A DNA stretch of 12,826 nucleotides, taken from assembly GCA_964407425.1 (NCBI GenBank), contig CAYOVN010000101.1, positions 1 through 12,826 of the forward strand. Reading direction: 5' to 3'. Source of the stretch: JABDNZ01 sp964407425. Lineage in GTDB: Bacteria; Gemmatimonadota; Gemmatimonadetes; Longimicrobiales; Gaopeijiaceae. The translations under genes were made by a program, and so were the position numbers. Shown here piece after piece: positions 7,130 to 12,826 of this stretch (positions are counted from its first letter, which is position 1; each line of letters opens with the position of its first letter). The notes under the pieces were generated by a model. The model had not been told where the DNA came from, ran no database searches, and saw only the letters and a list, made by a program, of their open reading frames with translations.

Positions 7130-8392
7130 TCAGTGCATCTTAATCAGATAGTCCAGGGCTTTCTTGATTCCCTCCAGTGCCCTTTTCGCCATTCGGGCCT
7201 CGGTATCCAGCATCTCCGGAGGATTGACGCCCGAAGCCCGCCAGGTTTCCAGGGCCTTCTCGGACTCTGCGATGATGCCGTCCTCGATAGGCATGGTGAT
7301 TTTCCAGATGCCATCCCCATTTTCGTCCTGGAGTTCGTTCGTATTGATGAACAGGGGGCGGACTCTCACGGTTTCCGGGTCAACCCCTTCGTACTCCTCG
7401 TAGAGCTCCTGTTTGATTCGATTGGCCGCGTCCGCCAGCGGTGCTGTTTCCGGACCGTTCGCTTCGGGAGGTGTCTCCCCAACCGGCCAGTAGGGAACGG
7501 TGATCCCGGTGGACGGCTGTCCGAGGATCGTCCACATGGTGCTCAACCTGGAGTCCTCTTCGGCGGAGACACCCTGGATGATGGCGAAAGAAACGGAGGA
7601 GTTTCGGTTGATACTGGAGTTGTTTGGGAGATACCCGACCTCGTGCCCTTCAATACGTTCGGTGAAGGGAAGGGAGATCACATCTCCCTCTTTATTCCCG
7701 AAGCTTCGGACCTGTGTCTTGATGATCTCTTTGAAATCGATCTTCTCTGTCCGGTAGAAGTCGATCATCAGTTGTTCGGTCTGAAGGAACCGATCGATAC
7801 TTCCTGGAGGATCGCCCCTCGATCGGTCTCCGTTTACGGCGAAGTTGGTGCGAAGGATGTATCCCTTCTCAGTGTCCTCCGCATCATAACGCCAGTATTC
7901 GTGGCCAGCGGTTTCAAAAAAGGCTGCTGCTCCGGTCGCGTCGATGACCCCATAGTTGGTGTTGGTCATTCTTCCGGTTTCGTTCGTTTCCTGAAGTAGT
8001 GTTTCAAACTCCTCCACCGTTGCGGCTTCCTGAAGGGCATATGCCATGAACAAGCCGTTGTGGAGCCCGGTCCGTCCGGCCGGAAGGTCCGTGGAGAGGG
8101 TATTGATGATGGCGAAGCCCTTTTCGTTCACACCCATCCAGGACGAGGACGGGTCACCGGCCGAAATGACCGAAACGAAAGGATGCCTGCCGGAGGTGTT
8201 CCAGATGACTTCATTGTTGGTGGCCCCGGCATCCCGGGTCTTCCAAAGGAGGGGTCTCCCATCAGCCGTTGCCCGTCCGCTGGCCACACCCGCCGTACAT
8301 TCTTCCAGGTCTTCCTGAAGAATCTGGACCGCGGGGAGGGGGATGAAAGAGGATAAGAGGAATGGCAGATATACGAAGAGCTGACCCGTCAT
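7130..8392 (-). CDS. Exported Ntn hydrolase, C45/linear amide C-N hydrolase-like
   Basis: This 420-residue protein resembles the C45 acyltransferase and linear amide hydrolase families. In those families an N-terminal cysteine, exposed by self-cleavage, attacks amide bonds in substrates such as acyl-penicillins, carcinine-like amides or N-acyl amino acids. The predicted nucleophile is C32, in EECTAGVASGRATADG, followed by RPLLWKTRD at 48-56. A hydrophobic signal-like segment lies at 5-22, so the enzyme is probably exported, with the cysteine just beyond the leader. The core runs to about residue 300, and the C-terminal 100 residues are charged and helical. The frame can be extended to a TTG at 8431, but no ribosome-binding site precedes it. 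ATG at 8392 has a G-rich stretch (GGGGG) 7 nt upstream and begins with the signal peptide, so it is preferred. The 186-bp region upstream (8393-8578) shows no other gene or clear promoter. The substrate cannot be told. Confidence 0.75.
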   Translation of the reverse strand: MTGQLFVYLPFLLSSFIPLPAVQILQEDLEECTAGVASGRATADGRPLLWKTRDAGATNNEVIWNTSGRHPFVSVISAGDPSSSWMGVNEKGFAIINTLSTDLPAGRTGLHNGLFMAYALQEAATVEEFETLLQETNETGRMTNTNYGVIDATGAAAFFETAGHEYWRYDAEDTEKGYILRTNFAVNGDRSRGDPPGSIDRFLQTEQLMIDFYRTEKIDFKEIIKTQVRSFGNKEGDVISLPFTERIEGHEVGYLPNNSSINRNSSVSFAIIQGVSAEEDSRLSTMWTILGQPSTGITVPYWPVGETPPEANGPETAPLADAANRIKQELYEEYEGVDPETVRVRPLFINTNELQDENGDGIWKITMPIEDGIIAESEKALETWRASGVNPPEMLDTEARMAKRALEGIKKALDYLIKMH

Positions 8393-8578
8393 ATGGTGCC
8401 CCCAAGGCCCCAGGTCACCAGGGCGGTCCAAGGGAATGGAACCTACGGCAATGGTCCATTCTGGCTGCTCTTATCGGGGGGCGTCAAGAAAGTACCCGGG
8501 CCGTGGAATCGATTCGGCGACCGCCTCCTGGAATTGAGGGCGGGCCTGGGGGAAATCTGGATCAGGGACGGAGGGTAG

Positions 8579-8818
8579 TTAGACCCGGGGGATCCACTTT
8601 CCGAAACCCTTCAGCAGAAACATCAAGCCGGCCGTGAGGACCCCGGCAAGGAGGATCGGGGCCAGATCGATGAACTCCACTTCTTCCGTAGCGGCATCAC
8701 CGTTCCCGCCTTCGGGTCGGGCCTTTTCCGGGTCATGGAGATAGCAGAACTGGGAGTCGCCCTGGGCGTCCCTTTTGCACTGGTCACCGTTTCGGGTGGT
8801 TCCCTCACAACGAGCCAT
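8579..8818 (-). CDS. Small zinc-finger-like, membrane-anchored protein
   Basis: This 79-residue protein begins with a compact cysteine/histidine pattern, C4-x9-C14-x10-C25-x2-H28, in a MARCEGTTRNGDQCKR context. This suits one structural zinc ion and resembles small zinc-binding repeats seen in many uncharacterised bacterial proteins. An acidic linker follows (about 36-51), then one transmembrane helix (about 52-72, LAPILLAGVLTAGLMFLLKG) and a short basic tail. The start is ATG at 8818, with AAGGAG 7 nt upstream; a GTG at 8824 lies only 1 nt from that site. The gene is divergent from a short-chain dehydrogenase across 151 bp and sits on the same strand as the downstream Ntn hydrolase gene, separated by 186 bp. 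I do not recognise a named family or function. The strong ribosome-binding site and the clean domain layout support a real gene. Confidence 0.75.
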   Translation of the reverse strand: MARCEGTTRNGDQCKRDAQGDSQFCYLHDPEKARPEGGNGDAATEEVEFIDLAPILLAGVLTAGLMFLLKGFGKWIPRV

Positions 8819-8969
8819 CGTCACGCTCCTTCATCTGAAGTCCTGTATCCTACTACGTCTCTATGGCCTCGAGGGTTCATTTTCGGAAGATTGCTGGGAT
8901 GTCGCTTCCCTCGGAAATGCTCCTTGGGATCGAATGCAATCGTGTACCTCCTGCCGAGAGAACGCCGGG

Positions 8970-9818
8970 ATGAATAAGAAGACATGTGTTGTGACGGGTG
9001 CCAACTCGGGGGTGGGGTTCGAGGCGTCTCTCCTCCTGGCTGGTTCCGGGGTCGGCGTGGTTCTCGTTTGCCGGGACCGCGCCCGGGGTGAAGATGCTCT
9101 AGAGCGAATCAAGGCTCAGGTCCCAGATGCGGAGTTGAAACTCGAAATCGCTGACTTGGCCAGCTTGGGGCAGGTCCGAGCCCTTGGTGAGCGCCTCGCC
9201 GGGGATACTCCGGAGATCGGAGTTCTGGTGAACAACGCGGGGGTTTATCGGGCCAACTTGGAAAAAACCGAGGACGGGCTCGAAAAAACCATGGCTGTGA
9301 ACCACCTCTCCCATTTCCTTCTGACCCATCTGCTCCTTCCCCAACTGTTGGCGGCTCGGGGACGAGTGATCAATGTCAGCTCCGAAGCTCACCGGCGATC
9401 GAAGCTCGAGGTCGGGGGCCTCGAGGCTGCTCTAAGAGGGGAGCGCCCATACAAAGGGTGGATGACCTACTCCGATTCAAAGCTCGCCAACATTCTGTTC
9501 ACCGCGGGCCTCGCCGGGCGCTACTCGGCCGACGAGCTTGCGGTCTGTTCCGTGCACCCCGGGGTCCTGGCCACCCGGATCTGGAATCAAAATCAGAATC
9601 CCCTCAGCCGCTTGATGGTTCTTTTAAAACCACTCATGGGCCGGGGTTCGGTGGGGGGGGATGCCATCGCATTCTTGGCCGGAGAACCTGGGCCTTCCAT
9701 CCACGGCCGGTATTTCAACAAAAGGCGACGAGTCGACCCCTCCCGGGTTGGCCGGGACCAGAACCTGGCAGAGGCCTTCTGGGATCTTAGTCAGCAGTTG
9801 ACCCACCCTGCACCCTGA
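8970..9818 (+). CDS. Short-chain dehydrogenase/reductase, retinol-dehydrogenase-like
   Basis: This 282-residue Rossmann-fold oxidoreductase has the complete classical SDR set: TGANSGVG at 9-16 for NAD(P), NNAG at 88-91, N111, the catalytic serine region VSS at 136-138, and Y167 and K171 in YSDSK. CRDRARG (34-40), with arginine after the second beta strand, favours NADP(H). The family resemblance is to retinol-dehydrogenase and WW-domain-oxidoreductase-type SDRs; the physiological alcohol or ketone is unknown. The open frame extends upstream to 8775, but that stretch overlaps the divergent small gene and has no SDR-like residues. ATG at 8970 begins MNKKTCVVTGANSG, as relatives do. Its ribosome-binding site is weak (GAGAG about 10 nt upstream). 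It is probably cytoplasmic. Confidence 0.9.
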   Translation: MNKKTCVVTGANSGVGFEASLLLAGSGVGVVLVCRDRARGEDALERIKAQVPDAELKLEIADLASLGQVRALGERLAGDTPEIGVLVNNAGVYRANLEKTEDGLEKTMAVNHLSHFLLTHLLLPQLLAARGRVINVSSEAHRRSKLEVGGLEAALRGERPYKGWMTYSDSKLANILFTAGLAGRYSADELAVCSVHPGVLATRIWNQNQNPLSRLMVLLKPLMGRGSVGGDAIAFLAGEPGPSIHGRYFNKRRRVDPSRVGRDQNLAEAFWDLSQQLTHPAP

Positions 9819-9838
9819 ACCCTTTGGGGAAACCTCCT

Positions 9839-9894
9839 CCTGCCCTCTTCCGTAGGGGCCTTCAGTCGAATTCCGCCCTAAAGGAAGAGGCAGG
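9839..9894 (+). promoter_or_regulatory. Long hairpin sequestering a Shine-Dalgarno sequence
   Basis: The arm at 9839-9851 (CCTGCCCTCTTCC) pairs with 9883-9894 (GGAAGAGGCAGG), giving 12 pairs with one bulged C. Inside it, TAGGG (9853-9857) pairs with CCCTA (9876-9880) around an 18-nt loop. The 3' arm contains the purine-rich ribosome-binding site that precedes the 20-codon ORF starting at 9897. No T-tract follows, so it does not look like a terminator. The likely effect is control of translation of the leader ORF and, by coupling, the permease. This is inference from complementarity. Confidence 0.55.
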
Positions 9895-9896
9895 TT

Positions 9897-9959
9897 ATGA
9901 TCACGATCATTCGGCGAGTAGCGAAGTTGGTTTTGAGTTGGCTCCAGGACATGCTCTAG
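9897..9959 (+). CDS. Possible 20-residue leader peptide ahead of the permease
   Basis: ATG at 9897 opens a 20-codon frame ending in TAG at 9957-9959, one base before the permease ATG at 9961. It is preceded by GGAAGAGG with 6-nt spacing, a far better ribosome-binding site than the permease itself has. The predicted peptide starts MITIIRRVAKLV and is basic and amphipathic, with two consecutive arginines and two tryptophan- or leucine-rich turns. The layout suggests translational coupling, or a decoy or attenuating leader. It matches no family I know and could be a chance frame. Confidence 0.45.
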   Translation: MITIIRRVAKLVLSWLQDML

Positions 9960-9960
9960 G

Positions 9961-12429
9961 ATGGAGTCCCTCCTACACGACATCCGGTTCGGCCTGAAAC
10001 TGCTCTGGAAGGAAAAAGCGTTCAGCGCCACCGTCCTCCTCACCTTGGCCGTTTGTATCGGGGCCAACGCCACCATTTTCAGCGTAGTAAATTCGGTCCT
10101 TCTTAAGCCACTGGCTTTTGAAGAGCCGGACCGCCTCGTAACCCTCTTTAATTCCTACCCGGGGGCCGGGGCTGAGCGGTCTTCTTCCGGAGGGCCCGAC
10201 TTCTTCTTCCGTCGGGCCGAGATGGAAGCCTTGGAGGAGATCGCTTCGTACCAGGGATGGGGGAATACCGTAGGGGAGGCGGGGAGCGCCGAGCGGGCTC
10301 AGAGTCTTCGAGTCACCTCCACCTTTCTGGATGTATTGCGGATCCAACCCATTATCGGGAGAAATTTCTCCTGGGAGGAAATGGATCCTGGCAACCACCA
10401 GAAGGTGATTTTGGGTTATGAGTACTGGCAGGACCGGTATAGCGGTGATCCGAACGTTCTGGGGCGGGATCTTCGGATTGATGGCCTTCCCTTTTCCATC
10501 ATAGGGGTCCTGCCTGAGGACTTTAGGCTGCCCGGAAGCAACGAACCAAGGGGCTTTCTCCTGCCGATTCCCTTTCCGCCTAGCAGCAGGACTGTGGAGG
10601 AGTGGCACAGCAACAACTACGAACAGATGGCTCGGTTGGCGCCGGGGGCCAGTGTCGAACAGGCCCGGAGCCAGGTCGCCGCCCTCAATAACCGCCTGGT
10701 TGATGAATGGCCGATGCCGGACGCCCGCCAAATCTTGGAGGATGTCGGCTACCATACACAGATTCATCCCCTCAAGGATGACCTGCTTAGGGACGTTCGC
10801 CCGTCTCTTTTCTTGCTTTGGGTCGGCGTCGGTTTCGTTTTTCTCATTGGGTGCGTGAATATCGCCAATCTTATGTTGGCCAGGTCCAACGTAAGGATGC
10901 GGGAACTCGCCACCCGATTGGCTCTAGGGGCGAATCGCACAAGACTCGGCAGGCAGCTCCTTACTGAAGCCGTCTTGTTGGGGCTCCTGGGGGGTGCCGC
11001 GGGCCTTTTTCTGGGTTTCGGCGGCCTTCAGCTTCTGAACTCTCTAGGGGCTCAGGAATTGCCCAGGGGCGCAGATATTTCCTTGGATTGGGTGGTGGCC
11101 GCCTTCACACTACTGCTGGGGCTGGGGGCGGGTGTCCTCTTTGGGGGGATTCCCCTCTTCCATGTCATGCGTTCGGATCTGAATACCGTGTTTCGGGCAG
11201 AGAGCAGGAGTGGCACCGCCGGGCATCGGGCCATATATGTGCGAAATGGCCTGGTTGTGAGCCAGGTCGGGATCGCTTTCATTCTCCTCATCGGTGCCGG
11301 CCTCATGCTTCGGAGTTTCCAGGAGATCCTGGAAGTGGAGCCCGGCTTCGATCCATCGGGAGTCGTAGCTGGGTTCGTTTCCCTTCCGGAGGCCAGATAC
11401 CCCGATCTGGTGGGGCAGAGGGAGTTCGTCGGAGAACTCCTCGGCCAGGTTAGGGCCATTCCCGGCGTCGAGGTTGCAAGCATCACGACTATGCTCCCGT
11501 TTTCCGGGAGCGGGTCTTCCAGCGTGATCATGCCGGAGGGGTATGTGCCCCAATCGGGGGAATCCTTCCTTTCGCCCTATCAGAACTGGGTGGGGACCGA
11601 TTACTTCGAGGCCTTGGGAATCCCCCTCAAAGAGGGCAGGACCTTCGAGTTTCAGGACGACTCCGGTGACCGTCAGGTCATCATCATCGACGAGTGGTTG
11701 GCTGACCGGTACTTCCCGGGCGAAAGCCCCATTGGGAAGAGGATGCTCTGGGGATCGGTTCCGGGGATGGAAGAGGATCAGGAAGAGAACCTCTTCACCA
11801 TTGTTGGCGTGGTGGGTTCCCACCGGCAAAACAATTTGGTGGAGAGCGAGTTCGTGGGATCGTACTGGTTCCCCCTTTCCCAGGCGCGGCGAGGCTCCCT
11901 CACCCTGGTAATTAAGACGGATGGGGACCCATTGGCCCTTGTTGAGCCCGCCCGGAGAGTGGTGGCCGGAATCGATCCAGAGCTGCCCCTATTTGGCGTC
12001 GAAACCCTTCAGGAGAGTATCAATGACTCTCTCCAGGAACGACGGTCCCCCATGCTTCTTCTGATGCTTTTTTCCGGTGTGGCCCTCCTTCTCGCGACGG
12101 TGGGGATTTACGGTGCCCTGGCATACACCGTGACCCAGAGAACCCGGGAAATGGGGATCAGGATCGCAATCGGAAGCTCCTCACAGGAGGTATTCCGTTT
12201 GATCGTTGGCCAGGGCCTGAAGCTCGTCGCCTACGGCCTCTTGGCGGGCGCTCTTGGATCCCTGGCCTTGGTTCGCCTGATCCAGAGCCTTCTGTACGGG
12301 GTTCAGCCCGCCGACCCCTATGTCCTGGTTGGTGTGGGCTTGATGATGGCCGTCACCGGTTTCGTCGCCTGCCTTCTCCCGGCCCAAAGGGCTACGCGGA
12401 TCGATCCCGTCGAGGCGCTGGTGGAATAG
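9961..12429 (+). CDS. ADOP-type MacB/FtsX duplicated ABC transporter permease
   Basis: This 822-residue integral membrane protein contains two MacB-periplasmic-core plus FtsX modules in tandem, the layout of acidobacterial duplicated orphan permeases. The predicted transmembrane helices are at about 20-45, 282-305, 333-358, 378-402 and 430-451 in the first half, and 698-722, 755-774 and 788-807 in the second. Large extracytoplasmic domains lie at 46-280 and 452-695. The FtsX coupling motif appears twice, as RELATRLALGA (314-324) and as a TREMGIRIAIG-type segment near 728-738. MacB-like systems couple ATP hydrolysis to export or mechanotransmission of peptides, lipids or toxins; this gene's cargo is unknown. 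No ATPase or periplasmic adaptor gene is adjacent, which is typical of orphan members. The start lies one base after the leader ORF stop and has no good ribosome-binding site of its own. Confidence 0.92.
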   Translation: MESLLHDIRFGLKLLWKEKAFSATVLLTLAVCIGANATIFSVVNSVLLKPLAFEEPDRLVTLFNSYPGAGAERSSSGGPDFFFRRAEMEALEEIASYQGWGNTVGEAGSAERAQSLRVTSTFLDVLRIQPIIGRNFSWEEMDPGNHQKVILGYEYWQDRYSGDPNVLGRDLRIDGLPFSIIGVLPEDFRLPGSNEPRGFLLPIPFPPSSRTVEEWHSNNYEQMARLAPGASVEQARSQVAALNNRLVDEWPMPDARQILEDVGYHTQIHPLKDDLLRDVRPSLFLLWVGVGFVFLIGCVNIANLMLARSNVRMRELATRLALGANRTRLGRQLLTEAVLLGLLGGAAGLFLGFGGLQLLNSLGAQELPRGADISLDWVVAAFTLLLGLGAGVLFGGIPLFHVMRSDLNTVFRAESRSGTAGHRAIYVRNGLVVSQVGIAFILLIGAGLMLRSFQEILEVEPGFDPSGVVAGFVSLPEARYPDLVGQREFVGELLGQVRAIPGVEVASITTMLPFSGSGSSSVIMPEGYVPQSGESFLSPYQNWVGTDYFEALGIPLKEGRTFEFQDDSGDRQVIIIDEWLADRYFPGESPIGKRMLWGSVPGMEEDQEENLFTIVGVVGSHRQNNLVESEFVGSYWFPLSQARRGSLTLVIKTDGDPLALVEPARRVVAGIDPELPLFGVETLQESINDSLQERRSPMLLLMLFSGVALLLATVGIYGALAYTVTQRTREMGIRIAIGSSSQEVFRLIVGQGLKLVAYGLLAGALGSLALVRLIQSLLYGVQPADPYVLVGVGLMMAVTGFVACLLPAQRATRIDPVEALVE

Positions 12430-12484
12430 GGTTAAGGATAGGCATTTCAAGGACCCTGTGATGCCTTGCAGGGGCGTTGATGCA

Positions 12485-12542
12485 TGGCTCCGGGTTTAGC
12501 CACATGATGGTGGTGATACGCCCCCGACCCGGAGTCACCACC
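12485..12542 (+). repeat. Interleaved inverted repeats over the transposase ribosome-binding site
   Basis: CTCCGGGT (12488-12495) pairs with ACCCGGAG (12527-12534), and GGTGGTGA (12509-12516) pairs with TCACCACC (12535-12542). The two pairs cross each other, as in a pseudoknot. The first stem can extend to 11 pairs (12485-12495 with 12527-12537, one wobble) at the cost of the second. The 3' arm of the first stem holds GGAG, the likely ribosome-binding site 9 nt before the ATG at 12544. These may be part of the insertion sequence's left end. The rest of the 114-bp gap (12430-12543) shows only short inverted repeats (CAAGG/CCTTG, CCCTG/CAGGG) and no clear terminator. Confidence 0.5.
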
Positions 12543-12543
12543 C

Positions 12544-12826
12544 ATGAAGTACCCGAAGCGGAGCCAGTACAAGTACGCGAAGTCCCGATATCGGGTACGG
12601 AATTGGAGTGAGTACGAGGCCGGCCTACGAAGACGAGGCGACCTCACCATCTGGCTTTCCGATGGTGCCTACGATGCGGTGGGCGTCTACGAGGCGGCTC
12701 AGGCAACGGGTGACGGTCGAGCCGTGAGGGTGCTCATTCCACCTGGACGAGATGCCCGGCTGAATCCGAGACCCTCGGCCGCACTGGAGGAAAGAAATCG
12801 CAACATTCGCTTGATCCGAGAACTCG
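12544..12826 (+). pseudogene. IS5-family transposase with a large internal deletion, right end beyond the window
   Basis: ATG at 12544 opens a frame that continues past the right edge (94 codons here). Residues 1-39 match the conserved N-terminus of IS5-family DDE transposases (SRYRVRNWSEYEAGLRRRGD, then LTIWLS). The next residues are DGAYDAVGVYEA and LIPPGRD, which belong to the second catalytic aspartate region and beyond, normally about 150 residues further on. The helix-turn-helix middle and the first catalytic aspartate (DSTG motif) are therefore missing, and the frame is preserved across the join. The encoded protein cannot be an active transposase. GGAG lies 9 nt upstream. The third catalytic residue and the right terminus of the element lie outside the window. 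Confidence 0.75.
12544..12826 (+). mobile_element. Left part of a degenerate IS5-family insertion sequence
   Basis: The deleted transposase marks an insertion sequence remnant entering from the right edge. Its left terminal inverted repeat should lie in the 12430-12543 gap. I cannot fix the exact end without the right terminus, so the span given covers only the coding part. Insertion just downstream of the permease stop leaves that gene intact. Confidence 0.55.

Noticed and set aside
8362..8637. An open frame of 91 codons on the plus strand.
   Set aside because: It overlaps the Ntn hydrolase and small zinc-protein genes, has no recognisable domain and shows G/P/R-rich composition typical of shadow frames.
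8775..8969. A 65-residue N-terminal extension of the short-chain dehydrogenase.
   Set aside because: It overlaps the divergent small gene, lacks SDR features and a ribosome-binding site, and the family N-terminus starts at 8970.
1..12826. CRISPR arrays, tRNA or rRNA genes, prophage modules and toxin-antitoxin pairs.
   Set aside because: I saw no regularly spaced repeats, cloverleaf sequences, phage structural genes or paired small toxin and antitoxin frames.

Overview
This is bacterial DNA of high G+C content with dense coding on both strands and short intergenic gaps. The gene content includes a prolyl-oligopeptidase-family (S9) secreted peptidase with an acidic insert, a MacB/FtsX-type duplicated permease without a nearby ATPase, an exported Ntn hydrolase, and a fused LeuC/LeuD-type hydro-lyase. 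This mix is most like a Gemmatimonadota, Acidobacteriota or related environmental lineage. That placement is inference from family resemblance; there is no rRNA or other phylogenetic marker in the window.

Layout. Positions 1-1059 (minus) hold the N-terminal 353 residues of a DUF1858-DUF438-hemerythrin protein that runs off the left edge. It diverges from a Crp/Fnr-family regulator (1219-1926, plus). The 159-bp gap between them carries a perfect TGTGA-N6-TCACA palindrome, and the regulator has the Arg-Glu-x3-Arg recognition helix that reads such a site. A 12-bp hairpin at 1982-2009 follows, then a fused aconitase/isopropylmalate-dehydratase-type enzyme (start revised to 2063) and a secreted S9 peptidase (start revised to 4015). 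The S9 gene ends at a strong intrinsic terminator (7005-7047), which also separates it from a convergent gene.

That convergent minus-strand gene (7130-8392) encodes an exported C45-like Ntn hydrolase. Upstream of it on the same strand is a 79-residue zinc-finger-plus-membrane-anchor protein (8579-8818), divergent from a short-chain dehydrogenase (8970-9818). Next come a long hairpin covering a strong Shine-Dalgarno sequence, a 20-codon leader ORF and an 822-residue ADOP-type permease (9961-12429). The right end (12544 to the edge) is the start of an IS5-family transposase with a large internal deletion. Its ribosome-binding site lies inside interleaved inverted repeats.

How the parts fit. 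The best-supported functional pairing is the hemerythrin-like sensor or repair protein with the divergent Crp-type regulator, a plausible nitric oxide, oxygen or iron-sulphur stress module. The adjacent iron-sulphur hydro-lyase could be a client or bystander. The remaining genes look like independent units. I see no CRISPR array, tRNA, rRNA or prophage. The most unusual signals are RNA-level: the SD-sequestering hairpin with leader ORF ahead of the permease, the hairpin ahead of the hydro-lyase, and the pseudoknot-like repeats ahead of the deleted transposase.
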